A stretch of DNA of 64,000 nt, taken from contig DASXEB010000010.1 in the NCBI GenBank assembly GCA_036490335.1, positions 1 through 64,000 on the forward strand, in the 5' to 3' direction. The translations under genes and the position numbers were made by a program. The notes beneath the pieces were generated by a model that ran no database searches, was not told the origin of the DNA, and saw nothing but the letters and a program-made list of their open reading frames with translations. The stretch comes from Palsa-1392 sp036490335 (lineage in GTDB: Bacteria > Verrucomicrobiota > Verrucomicrobiia > Chthoniobacterales > UBA10450). Shown here one piece after another: positions 1-6,668 of this stretch. Each line of letters starts with the position of its first letter. The first letter of the stretch is position 1.

Positions 1-286
1 CATGGCCGCCCTCGTCGCGGCCCGTCATAACCCGATCCTGCGCGTCTTTTATCAACGCTTGCGCGCCGCCGGCAAACCACCCAAACTAGCCCTCACCGCC
101 ACCATGCGTAAACTCTTGTTAGTCCTTAACAGTGCTCTCAACCCATACCTATCACGACTTGACACCAAGACAGTTACTAACCACTGGCCGGCGGACGACC
201 AAGATTTCCATGACTCCAACCTCGCATCCCGCCACCACGCACGCCCTCGCCAGCGGTCGCTCATCTTGTTCTCGTTAGGCCTATGA
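1..286 (+). pseudogene. C-terminal end of an IS110-family transposase, cut by the window edge
   Basis: The frame is open from the left edge. Its first ~50 residues match the end of the C-terminal (Transposase_20) domain of IS110/IS1111-family transposases: RHNPILRVFYQRL, then AAGKPPKLALTA, then MRKLLLVLN. These enzymes use a RuvC-like DEDD centre plus a serine and are guided by a bridge RNA; the catalytic parts lie outside the window. After about residue 58 the frame runs without a stop into an attC site and ends at TGA 284-286, so the last ~35 residues are probably not native. That read-through suggests the element's own end lies near 165-175. Confidence is high for the family and lower for the exact end and for whether the element is intact. 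Confidence 0.8.
172..280 (+). repeat. attC recombination site, left arm replaced by the IS110-family end
   Basis: The right part is a standard attC end, with GTTAGGC (R') at 274-280 preceded by the CATCTTGTTCTC spacer seen in the other sites. From about 172 (taaccactggccggcgg) it aligns with the inner left arm of the attC at 1402-1524, including the shared run gatttccatgactc. The outer R'' box and spacer are missing and replaced by transposase-coding sequence. CCACTGGC near 178 can pair, with one mismatch, with GCCAGCGG near 250. Confidence 0.7.
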
Positions 287-312
287 CTGCTTTACATTCG
301 GAGGAAAAAGCG

Positions 313-1023
313 ATGGGACAGCTTGGCATGTCGCCGCGTTTCACAGCTAGAATGGCCGGGGTCTTTCAGTTGCTCGAAGCTCTCACGGCAACCTACGGTC
401 AGAAGTTTGCTCTCGGCTCGTTGATTGTCTCTGGCAATGCGGCAGCGACGGCGGCCAAGATCGTGGGGCACGAATCGCTGTTCTGGGTTGGTTTTGCTTC
501 CTCACTCATTGGGGTAGTCTTTCATGCCGCCTGGGCGCTTCTTTGCTACGAGTTGTTTAAAGTCGTGAGTCGGCGCGTCGCCTTGTTCGCGGCGTTCATT
601 ATTCTAGTGGGATGCGCGATCCAGGGTCTGACGTGCGTTTTGTATGGCGCGCCCATGCTGGTTCTGAATAGCGGGACTTCCTTAAGCGCGCTTACTGCTG
701 ATCAGGTGCAGGCCCTTGCCTACGTGTTCGTCCGATTGAATGGTTATGCCTTCAATACTTATTTGGTTTTCTTCGGACTCTGGTGCGTTTTAACTGGTTT
801 CCTGATTTTCAGGTCGACCTTCATGCCTAAAGTCTTGGGAGTTCTCCTGGCGATTTCCGGTCTGGGTTGGATGATGTTTCTGGTGCCCCCGATCGCAGCG
901 CATCTGTTCATCCCCTACATCGCGGGCGCGTCAGCGCTTGGGGAAGTACCGCTGGAGCTCTGGTTGATTATTTTTGCAGTGAATTCTGAGCGATGGAGGG
1001 AGCAAGCGAAGGGAAAGGCCTAA
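313..1023 (+). CDS. DUF4386 family membrane protein (cassette gene 1)
   Basis: This is a 236-residue integral membrane protein with about six hydrophobic segments and no soluble domain. Its layout and its C-terminal part (RSTFMPKVLGVLLAISGLGW) are typical of the DUF4386 family, whose function is unknown. I place the start at ATG 313 because GGAGG at 300-304 sits eight bases upstream; the earlier ATG at 283 lacks such a site. The stop TAA (1021-1023) is inside the R'' box of the following attC, so the reading frame ends in the recombination site. Transcription probably comes from upstream in the array or from the preceding IS element. Confidence 0.8.
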   Translation: MGQLGMSPRFTARMAGVFQLLEALTATYGQKFALGSLIVSGNAAATAAKIVGHESLFWVGFASSLIGVVFHAAWALLCYELFKVVSRRVALFAAFIILVGCAIQGLTCVLYGAPMLVLNSGTSLSALTADQVQALAYVFVRLNGYAFNTYLVFFGLWCVLTGFLIFRSTFMPKVLGVLLAISGLGWMMFLVPPIAAHLFIPYIAGASALGEVPLELWLIIFAVNSERWREQAKGKA

Positions 1024-1210
1024 CCAAGCGATGGAGCGAACGGCGGACCGCTCTACGCTCCACTTTTGAGATGATTTCTGCACTTTGGTTCGCCCGCGCC
1101 CTCGCTCAGCCTCCGGCCTTCCCGCCTATGTCGTGGCTTGCCAGTCCACTCCATTCACTCCGAGGGACGCGCGCCCTCGTCCGCCGTCGCTCATCTTGTT
1201 CTCGTTAGGC
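1018..1210 (+). repeat. attC site, 193 bp
   Basis: GCCTAAC (R'') at 1018-1024 and GTTAGGC (R') at 1204-1210 bound an imperfect inverted repeat. The left arm gagcgaacggcggac pairs with the right arm gtccgccgtcgctc, leaving one unpaired A, which is the extrahelical base expected of a folded single-stranded attC. The right spacer TCATCTTGTTCTC is shared with the other sites. Recombination would cut between G and TTAGGC. Confidence 0.85.
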
Positions 1211-1401
1211 TGCCAGATGATCGTACCGGACTTGCTTGGCAACGACTATAGTCCGCGCTAAACTACTGAAATCTATCTGACGTAATGCGATTTCAGTTCT
1301 TCTAACTCTAAGTCCAGCGATTGTAGCTGCGCTCGCGGCTGCTATCGCGCGAACAGGTTCAGCGCCGAATTCAGGGTTAGTGCATTATTAGTGATAAAGC
1401 G
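1211..1401. other. ORF-less integron cassette
   Basis: The 190 bases between two attC sites hold no convincing reading frame on either strand; the only long minus-strand frame here runs through attC sequence and has no family resemblance. AT-richer patches and GCTCGCGGC...GCGCGA inverted runs near 1331-1350 are visible. Such cassettes elsewhere may carry a promoter, a small RNA or nothing functional. No clear promoter could be picked by eye. Confidence 0.6.
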
Positions 1402-1524
1402 ATCCAACCATACGATGCAGCCAACCGCTGGCCGGTGGACGGCCAGGATTTCCATGACTCGAGCCTCACAACCCGCCTCCGCGCGCGCCCTCGCCAGCGG
1501 TGGCTGATCTTGTTCTCGTTAGGC
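1402..1524 (+). repeat. attC site, 123 bp
   Basis: R'' is ATCCAAC (1402-1408), which fits RYYYAAC, and R' is GTTAGGC (1518-1524). The left inner arm agccaaccgctggc pairs with gccagcggtggct on the right, again with one extra A on the left strand. The right spacer is GATCTTGTTCTC. Confidence 0.85.
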
Positions 1525-1569
1525 CCAAGACCACGACCACATAACCAACAACAAAGAAAACCAGCCAAT

Positions 1570-1949
1570 ATGAACAGACCATCAAATTCCTGCTCATCGC
1601 AGCAGCAGCCGCGCTCACGACTGTTTCCGCGTCTGCCGAACCCGATCAAACAACGCAGGCCATCTTCAAGAACTTGATGGCCGCAACGGTGTCCAACAAC
1701 TACGACGCTTTTATGGCTGAGTCTGACGGCACCCTGAAAGGAAACTTGTCGAAGCGTATGTTGGAGCGGGTGAGCAAAGAGCTGGAGCCGCGCGCCAGGC
1801 AAGGCTACGATGCACAGTATCTGGGCGAGCTGAATCGGAAGGGATATCAGGTGCATCTGTGGCGTCTGAAATTCAAGGACGGCGGCGATGACGCTCTCGC
1901 TACATTGAGCGTCAAGGATGGGAAGGCAGGGAATTTTCTCTTACAGTAA
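1570..1949 (+). CDS. Small exported protein with an apparent one-base frameshift (cassette gene 2)
   Basis: The frame ending at TAA 1947-1949 extends upstream of TTG 1674 and ATG 1677 into a clear signal peptide, KFLLIAAAAALTTVSASA, but has no start codon. ATG 1570 is one base out of frame: ATGAACAG reads correctly as Met-Lys-Gln if one A is added. The intact protein would be about 126 residues, with a mature part of about 100 containing conserved-looking basic and acidic stretches. Its family is not recognised. Either the gene carries a one-base deletion or the assembly does. If translated from 1674/1677 it would be a 90-91 residue cytoplasmic protein without the signal, which seems less likely. 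It sits between two attC sites. Confidence 0.55.
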
Positions 1950-1958
1950 CGCAATGAG

Positions 1959-2076
1959 GCCTAACCATGCGATGCAGCCGGCCGGCGGGATGCAAGGTTG
2001 AAGGATGAGTTATGAAGGATGAACTGGAAACAACGCGCGCCCTTGCCAGCGGTGGCAGATCTTGTTCTCGTTAGGC
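1959..2076 (+). repeat. attC site, 118 bp
   Basis: R'' GCCTAAC at 1959-1965 and R' GTTAGGC at 2070-2076 bound the site. The left spacer CATGCGATG and right spacer AGATCTTGTTCTC match the other sites. The inner arms (gcagccggccggcgg versus gccagcggtggc) pair less well than in the neighbouring sites. Confidence 0.8.
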
Positions 2077-2085
2077 GGTCATTGA

Positions 2086-2814
2086 ATGTCATCGAAGCGA
2101 TCCACATTAATTGCGCTCGCCTTTTTCTTCCTGGCGCTCGCCAGTCGGGAAGTTATGCGCTACCTGCCGCCGACGATGGCGGAGCCAACCTGGAAGCTTG
2201 GCTGGGTCTTGCTTTGTTTCGCAGGTCTCTGGGTCGCACATCGAATGGGGTTCGGCGCGGCAATCGCGGAGCTAGGGCTGACTGGGTCGGCGGTCAAGGG
2301 CCTGGGCATTGCGCTGCTCGCCAGCCTGCCAATGTTGCTCGTGCTACTTCTTACCAGCAAGAATGGCATCCGGGTCAATCCGCGAACAATGTTCTCCGGA
2401 GTTGTGGTCGCGGCTGTGACCGAAGAAATCCTGTTCCGCGGCTACCTGTTTGGCCAATTGTACCGACGAGGGGGATGGCAATTCGTGCCCGCAGTATTGG
2501 TCACCGGGATCCTTTTTGGCCTGGCCCACATCGGCTCCGCCCTGCGTGGAGGAGCACTTGAAGTACTTGGGGTCACCGGCATCACCACGCTCGGCGGGGC
2601 GTTCTTCGCGTGGCTCTTCGTGCGGTGGAAGTATAACTTATGGGTGCCAATCGGGATGCATCTGTTCTTGAACGCGTGGTGGGCGTTGTTTGCGGTGAGC
2701 CAAAACGCGATCGGCAGCTGGCAGGCTAACGCCGCGCGCGCCCTGGCAATTGTAGCAGTGATTCGCATCACCCTGCGATTTACAAGTCCGGCAAACGATC
2801 GAACACAGACATGA
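2086..2814 (+). CDS. CPBP family intramembrane metalloprotease-like protein (cassette gene 3)
   Basis: This 242-residue membrane protein of the CPBP/Abi (CAAX protease and bacteriocin-processing) family has all three motifs: EEILFRG near residue 112, FGLAHIG near 145 and HLFLNAWW near 191. These residues form the glutamate/histidine active site inside the membrane, where characterised relatives cleave prenylated or small membrane proteins or act in bacteriocin immunity. The substrate here is unknown. About seven hydrophobic segments are visible. The ATG lies nine bases after the GTTAGGC of the preceding attC and has no strong ribosome-binding site, as is common for cassette genes. Confidence 0.85.
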   Translation: MSSKRSTLIALAFFFLALASREVMRYLPPTMAEPTWKLGWVLLCFAGLWVAHRMGFGAAIAELGLTGSAVKGLGIALLASLPMLLVLLLTSKNGIRVNPRTMFSGVVVAAVTEEILFRGYLFGQLYRRGGWQFVPAVLVTGILFGLAHIGSALRGGALEVLGVTGITTLGGAFFAWLFVRWKYNLWVPIGMHLFLNAWWALFAVSQNAIGSWQANAARALAIVAVIRITLRFTSPANDRTQT

Positions 2815-2868
2815 TGACAGGCGTGCGATCATTGGCAGCCCGGCGCCAGAAGGCGAGGAGTGTTAGCC

Positions 2869-2981
2869 ACCTAACCATGCGATGGAGCGAACGGCGGACC
2901 GCTCTACGCTCCATTTTAAGATGATTCCAACACTTCCACTCCGGGCGGCGCGCGCTCTCGCTCATCTTATTCTCGTTAGGT
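2869..2981 (+). repeat. attC site, 113 bp
   Basis: R'' is ACCTAAC (2869-2875) and R' is GTTAGGT (2975-2981); both fit the degenerate consensus. The left arm (ggagcgaacggcggac) is the same as in the 193-bp site at 1018, and the right arm ends TCTCGCTCATCTTATTCTC. Gagcga and tcgctc pair. Confidence 0.85.
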
Positions 2982-2997
2982 CTCCAACCGGATAGTT

Positions 2998-3438
2998 ATG
3001 CTTCGCGCCGGCGCAATCCTATTGTCACTATGGACGGGTTTTAATCTCGCTCTGGCCCTGGGGATCCTTTTCATGATGCTTGCTCTGGGCAGGAATGCTC
3101 CCTGCCTCATCCTCCTTTTCGGCAAGATGCAGGCTGCCGGCATGGAGCCGCGGGCACTCGCGACCATCAACGGTCTAGCCGTGGTTTTCAACGGCTGCGC
3201 CGCGGCCATCTGCGGCCTTTCCCTCTCGATTATCTGGGTGGCTCTTCGCCGCGGCGCGCGTTGGGCATTTTGGTCGCTTGCGATTTGTCTGGGCTTTCTC
3301 CAGGCGGCAGGATTCGCGAGCGATTCGTTTTTCCATTATAAGGATCTGGCCGCGAATGTCGGCTCTTCCGTGTTACTACTTTCTGGCCTAGGATGCGCCG
3401 CAGTTGGAATCTTCCGCGAAGGTAATGAAGCAGCCTAA
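2998..3438 (+). CDS. Hypothetical membrane protein (cassette gene 4)
   Basis: This 146-residue protein has four hydrophobic segments (about residues 5-30, 58-82, 90-108 and 118-138), short loops and basic residues between segments 2 and 3. No known family is recognised. It starts at ATG 2998, 17 bases after the attC, and its TAA stop (3436-3438) lies inside the R'' box of the next site, so gene and recombination site overlap. Its small size, membrane nature and position agree with a mobile cassette gene of unknown role. Confidence 0.7.
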   Translation: MLRAGAILLSLWTGFNLALALGILFMMLALGRNAPCLILLFGKMQAAGMEPRALATINGLAVVFNGCAAAICGLSLSIIWVALRRGARWAFWSLAICLGFLQAAGFASDSFFHYKDLAANVGSSVLLLSGLGCAAVGIFREGNEAA

Positions 3439-3468
3439 CCATGCGATCCGGTCTTATTCTCGTTAGGC
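3433..3468 (+). repeat. Minimal attC-like site, 36 bp
   Basis: GCCTAAC (3433-3439), the usual CATGCGAT left spacer, then directly CTTATTCTC and GTTAGGC (3462-3468). The inner arms and loop of a normal attC are absent, leaving little beyond the two outer boxes and spacers. It looks like an internal deletion. Confidence 0.75.
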
Positions 3469-3484
3469 GGAGAGCGGAAATGCG

Positions 3485-3904
3485 ATGAAACGCATATGGA
3501 CGATCATCGGGGTGAGCGATGTGAGGCGTAGCTTCAGATGGTATCAGTCTCTCCTCGGCCAGCCGGAGACGGCTCCTGCTCATGACGACTTTGGGCAAAT
3601 CGTTGACTCGGATGGGACCGTCCTGCTCTGCCTGCACTTGTGGGGCGATTCTCCAAAAATGGGAACGGCGCGACCTCCGCACCATCATCCTCCCTTGATG
3701 AGTCCCGAAGAGGCGACGCCCGGCAACGGGCTGCTTTTGTTCTTCCTCGTGGACGACTACGAGATGGCTTTGAAGAGGGCGCGCGCGCTCGGCGCCCGGT
3801 TCGAAGAGGAGCCGCATCTGAACCCGAATACGGAATCGATGGAGTTCTCACTCCGCGATCCGGACCGGTATTACGTCACGATCAGCGCGTTCTCTCCGGC
3901 CTAA
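3485..3904 (+). CDS. VOC (glyoxalase/bleomycin-resistance) superfamily protein (cassette gene 5)
   Basis: This 139-residue protein has the paired beta-alpha-beta-beta-beta layout of the vicinal-oxygen-chelate fold. It opens with TIIGVSDVRRSFRWYQSLLG, continues with LLLFFLVDDYEMALKRARALG, and ends with the typical FSLRDPDRYYVTIS strand. Members include glyoxalases, dioxygenases and drug-binding resistance proteins; the substrate cannot be told from the sequence. A histidine- and proline-rich insertion (residues about 60-75) separates the halves. A weak GGAG lies at 3468-3471 upstream of ATG 3485. The TAA stop (3902-3904) again falls in the R'' box of the following attC. Confidence 0.75.
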   Translation: MKRIWTIIGVSDVRRSFRWYQSLLGQPETAPAHDDFGQIVDSDGTVLLCLHLWGDSPKMGTARPPHHHPPLMSPEEATPGNGLLLFFLVDDYEMALKRARALGARFEEEPHLNPNTESMEFSLRDPDRYYVTISAFSPA

Positions 3905-3972
3905 CCATGCTCGCCTCGGCCGCACGATATGATGCGGCCTGGTCAGGCAATCTCATCTTGTTCCTGGGAGGC
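3899..3972 (+). repeat. Terminal attC site with a damaged R' box, 74 bp
   Basis: R'' GCCTAAC (3899-3905) with the CATG spacer is intact. The right end keeps CTCATCTTGTTC but the box reads GGGAGGC (3966-3972) instead of GTTAGGC, removing the cut site. GGCCGCA and TGCGGCC (about 3919-3937) form a small stem. A further decayed right end, GCTGATCTTGTCCTC, follows near 4007-4022. This is probably the distal limit of the array. Confidence 0.65.
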
Positions 3973-4140
3973 TGCGCGAAAAAGCTGGCCCTGGAACGGC
4001 GGCTTGGCTGATCTTGTCCTCTTCAGATGGCGAGGCAGCTTTCGGTCTGACCGGGCCCGCAAAAAAACAAAAAAAAGTGCTGGGCAGACGCAGCCTTTTT
4101 CGTTTGAGTGACGGAGATCGACGATCACCTTTAATCCTTT
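3973..4140. other. Array-chromosome junction
   Basis: These 168 bases between the last cassette and the first chromosomal gene contain a decayed attC right end (about 4007-4022), an A-rich run (4062-4077) and a weak stem GCTG...CAGC followed by CTTTTT (about 4080-4100), which may be a terminator for the array. No gene is seen. Confidence 0.4.
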
Positions 4141-4968
4141 ATGAGAACAACTCTTTTATTCCCGAAATCCTTGAAAGCATCTTCCACAGCGATTGCGCTC
4201 GCCTTAACGGCCTTTCTCCTCGCGAGCACCCCGGCGAGGTGCGGCGGGCTGAAATCGGACTCGGTCCTGTATGCCGCGACGGGCACGTTCGGTGAGACCG
4301 GCGTTCTTTATATCCTGGACCCGAGGACTGGCGCGGTCTTGACCAAAGTCGGGCAATTGAATGACAAGGATGGGAACAATTACGGACTCACCGGGCTACG
4401 TTATGATCCTTTCAATGGCGTTCTCTATGGGGCGACGGTGACGACGTCGCCGACCGATCCGAATTATCTCGTGCGGGTGAATCCGCTCAACGCGCGGGTG
4501 ATTCCGATCGGGCCGTTCGGGAATTTCCTGACCGATATCGCGATCGATCCGGCGACGGGAGTGATGTATGGGGTTTCGGGGATGAATCAAAAGTTCTACA
4601 CGGTCAACATCAGGACCGGCCTGGCGACGCAGACCGGCTCGACCCAGATCGGTTATCAGAATGGGGGCGGGCTGAGCTCGAACTCGATTGGCGAGATCTA
4701 CGGCACGAGTAATTTTTCTTTCTACAGCTATGACTTGACGACGGGAAACGCGCAGATGATTGGGCCGACGCACCTGCGGGACTTTGTCCGGGCGCTCGCG
4801 TTCGATAATGGCAACGCGCTTTATGGGATTGAAGGCGGGGGCGGGAGCGACAGTCATTTCCTGCGTTTCCTGGTGAAGATCAATCTGCGGACCGGGCGGG
4901 GGACGGAGGTCGGCCAGAGCATTAACGATCTCGATGCGCTGGCGTTCGTGCCAATGGTTAGCGATTAA
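4141..4968 (+). CDS. Exported propeller-like repeat protein, paralogue A
   Basis: This 275-residue protein has an N-terminal signal peptide (hydrophobic core about residues 15-32, ending near ARCGG). The mature part is a series of short repeats of the type VLYAATGTF...GVLYILDPRTGAVL, LTGLRYDPFNGVLYG and LTDIAIDPATGVMYGVSG, which suggests a beta-propeller of YVTN/DUF4394-like blades. No enzymatic motif is seen. It is closely similar along its whole length to the protein at 7896-8720 (shared stretches include GPFGNFLTDIAI, NQKFYTVNI and INDLDALAFVP), so the pair arose by duplication. It is probably periplasmic or at the cell surface. Confidence 0.7.
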   Translation: MRTTLLFPKSLKASSTAIALALTAFLLASTPARCGGLKSDSVLYAATGTFGETGVLYILDPRTGAVLTKVGQLNDKDGNNYGLTGLRYDPFNGVLYGATVTTSPTDPNYLVRVNPLNARVIPIGPFGNFLTDIAIDPATGVMYGVSGMNQKFYTVNIRTGLATQTGSTQIGYQNGGGLSSNSIGEIYGTSNFSFYSYDLTTGNAQMIGPTHLRDFVRALAFDNGNALYGIEGGGGSDSHFLRFLVKINLRTGRGTEVGQSINDLDALAFVPMVSD

Positions 4969-5000
4969 GAAGTGGCGGCCTCGACCGGCGTAGGCGAGGG

Positions 5001-5456
5001 CTATTCGATGTCGGGATTTCGAGAGGTGGCGAGCTCGTTTTCGATAATGCAGGCGCGGCCCTTTTGAGTGAGCCAATAGGCAGGCTCAGCGCCGACCGTT
5101 CGGAAGGCGGGGAGTTTGACCAGCTGATGTTTTAGGAGCAGGCCGAGGTGGTAATCGACAATTCCTTTCGGGAGGTTGAGGGATCTGGCAATCTGAGAAG
5201 CGGTGAGGCGTTGCTGAAAGAGTAGCCTCAAGACCTTGACGGTGTCCGCAGTGAGGTTTCCCAGCGGCGGAACGGGGACTGGGTTCTCGTTGGAATCTTG
5301 GCCGCGAGATCTCAGGCGTTCGTTCTCCGCTTCCAGCCGGGTTATCTCGGCCGTGAGGAGGTTCACCTTTTCCTTCAAGAGCTCGATCACATCATTGCTC
5401 AATCCGGAGGCGGCCAAAATTCGGATCGCCTCTCTGCCCATATCCTCCATGCCCAT
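5001..5456 (-). CDS. Winged-helix transcriptional regulator with N-terminal coiled coil
   Basis: This 151-residue protein has a heptad-like coiled coil at residues 20-50 (LLKEKVNLLTAEITRLEAEN). A helix-turn-helix follows at about 70-110 (VLRLLFQQRLTASQIARSLN, then GIVDYHLGLLLKHQLV) and a wing at 115-135 ending LTQKGRACI. The layout resembles ArsR/MarR-type small regulators that dimerise through a coiled coil. No ligand- or metal-binding cysteine pattern is visible. It is transcribed divergently from the YihY/BrkB-family gene at 5724, so that pair or its own promoter is the likely target. The predicted start is ATG 5456. Confidence 0.65.
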   Translation of the reverse strand: MGMEDMGREAIRILAASGLSNDVIELLKEKVNLLTAEITRLEAENERLRSRGQDSNENPVPVPPLGNLTADTVKVLRLLFQQRLTASQIARSLNLPKGIVDYHLGLLLKHQLVKLPAFRTVGAEPAYWLTQKGRACIIENELATSRNPDIE

Positions 5457-5723
5457 GAAGAAGCGTAAACATTGCGGGGGAGTTGGCTATCATAAATTTC
5501 CGAACGCGCGGCGCAATCCGGCGGCGCGAAGCCAGGACTCTTGCCAGCGCTCTCGAGGCCAGGCTCGAAAAACAAACTGAACCTAACCACGAAATGCAGC
5601 CAACGCGATAACTTGCGAGCCGCGGTGGAGATTGATTTGAAGCAAAAGGCTACCCTGATTATCGGGCGCTGATCGGACTGCCGATTGCGGGCGCGATGAA
5701 AGTCGCTGGAAAAATCAAAACAT
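5457..5723. other. Divergent intergenic region with a solo attC-like left end
   Basis: These 267 bases lie between a minus-strand regulator and a plus-strand membrane protein gene. ACCTAACCACGAAATGCAGC at 5580-5599 resembles the left end of the attC sites (GCCTAACCATGCGATGCAGC) and is followed by AACGCG...CGCGGT, but no R' box follows. The promoters of both flanking genes must lie here, but none could be fixed by eye. Confidence 0.4.
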
Positions 5724-6668
5724 TTGTTCGCTGAGTGGCGATTCAATAGACGAGTGCACAGCACGCGACTGCAATCAGCCTGGCTGCTACTGAAGAAGAG
5801 CGGGATCGAATGGTGGAGTGACAATACTTTTCGTTTCGCGGCTTCGCTCGCTTTTTACACCATCTTCTCGGTCGCGCCGATCCTCCTCATCGCGGTCGGC
5901 GCAGCCAGTCTTTTCTTCGCGCGCGAGACCGCGGTCAACCGGGTGGTGGCGGAAGTGCAGCGGCTCGCGGGCGCACAAGGCGCGGACGCGATCCGGCAGG
6001 TGCTCGAGTCGTCGGCCGGGCTGGGCAAAGGCGCGTGGGCGATCACGGTCGGAATTATCACGCTCATCCTCGGGGCGTCGGTTGTTTTTGCGGAATTGCA
6101 ATCGGCCTTGAACGCGATCTGGGACGTGAAGGTGGAAGTGCGGCGCGGGTTCATTCTCAATTATATTCTCGATCGGTTGCGCTCGTTTTCGATCGCGCTC
6201 GGAGTTGGTTTTCTGCTGCTGGTGTCCCTGGTGTTGAGCGCGGCCTTGAGTGCGTTGCAGGATTATATGACGCAGCGGATGCCGGCGCTGCCGTGGCTCT
6301 GGCAGGGAGCGAACATTGTCGTCTCGCTCGTGCTCGTGGCCGTTCTGTTTGCCATGATCTACAAATATCTGCCCGATGTGCAGATTGGCTGGACCCATGT
6401 CTGGATCGGAGCGGTCGTGACCTCGGTGCTCTTCAACGGCGGGAAATATCTGATCGGGATTTATCTCGGGCACGCGGCGATCGGGAGCGCTTTTGGAGCG
6501 GCCGGATCGTTCGCGGTTTTGCTTGTCTGGATTTACTACTCGGCGCTGATCAGTTTTTTCGGGGCCGAGTTTACCCAGGTCTATGCGCGGCGGCATGGCG
6601 ACACGATTTTGCCCGAGCCGCATGCCCGCAAGGCGTCGCTTAAGGAGTCGAAAAATCTTCATGGCTGA
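5724..6668 (+). CDS. YihY/BrkB family inner-membrane protein
   Basis: This protein of up to 314 residues has six transmembrane segments. The family signature FAASLAFYTIFSVAPILL lies near residue 40 and GSFAVLLVWIYYSALISFFGAEFTQVY near 270. The YihY/BrkB family was once called ribonuclease BN; its function is unsettled, with transport suggested. The start is uncertain: TTG 5724 gives the full frame and GTG 5754 is an alternative, with no convincing ribosome-binding site at either. Its stop overlaps the ATG of the next gene (ATGGCTGA, 6661-6668), so the two are probably translated together. Confidence 0.8.
   Translation: MFAEWRFNRRVHSTRLQSAWLLLKKSGIEWWSDNTFRFAASLAFYTIFSVAPILLIAVGAASLFFARETAVNRVVAEVQRLAGAQGADAIRQVLESSAGLGKGAWAITVGIITLILGASVVFAELQSALNAIWDVKVEVRRGFILNYILDRLRSFSIALGVGFLLLVSLVLSAALSALQDYMTQRMPALPWLWQGANIVVSLVLVAVLFAMIYKYLPDVQIGWTHVWIGAVVTSVLFNGGKYLIGIYLGHAAIGSAFGAAGSFAVLLVWIYYSALISFFGAEFTQVYARRHGDTILPEPHARKASLKESKNLHG

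Noticed and set aside
1377..1856. Minus-strand 159-codon frame in the cassette array
   Set aside because: It runs across an attC site and the exported-protein cassette; cysteine-rich with no family likeness.
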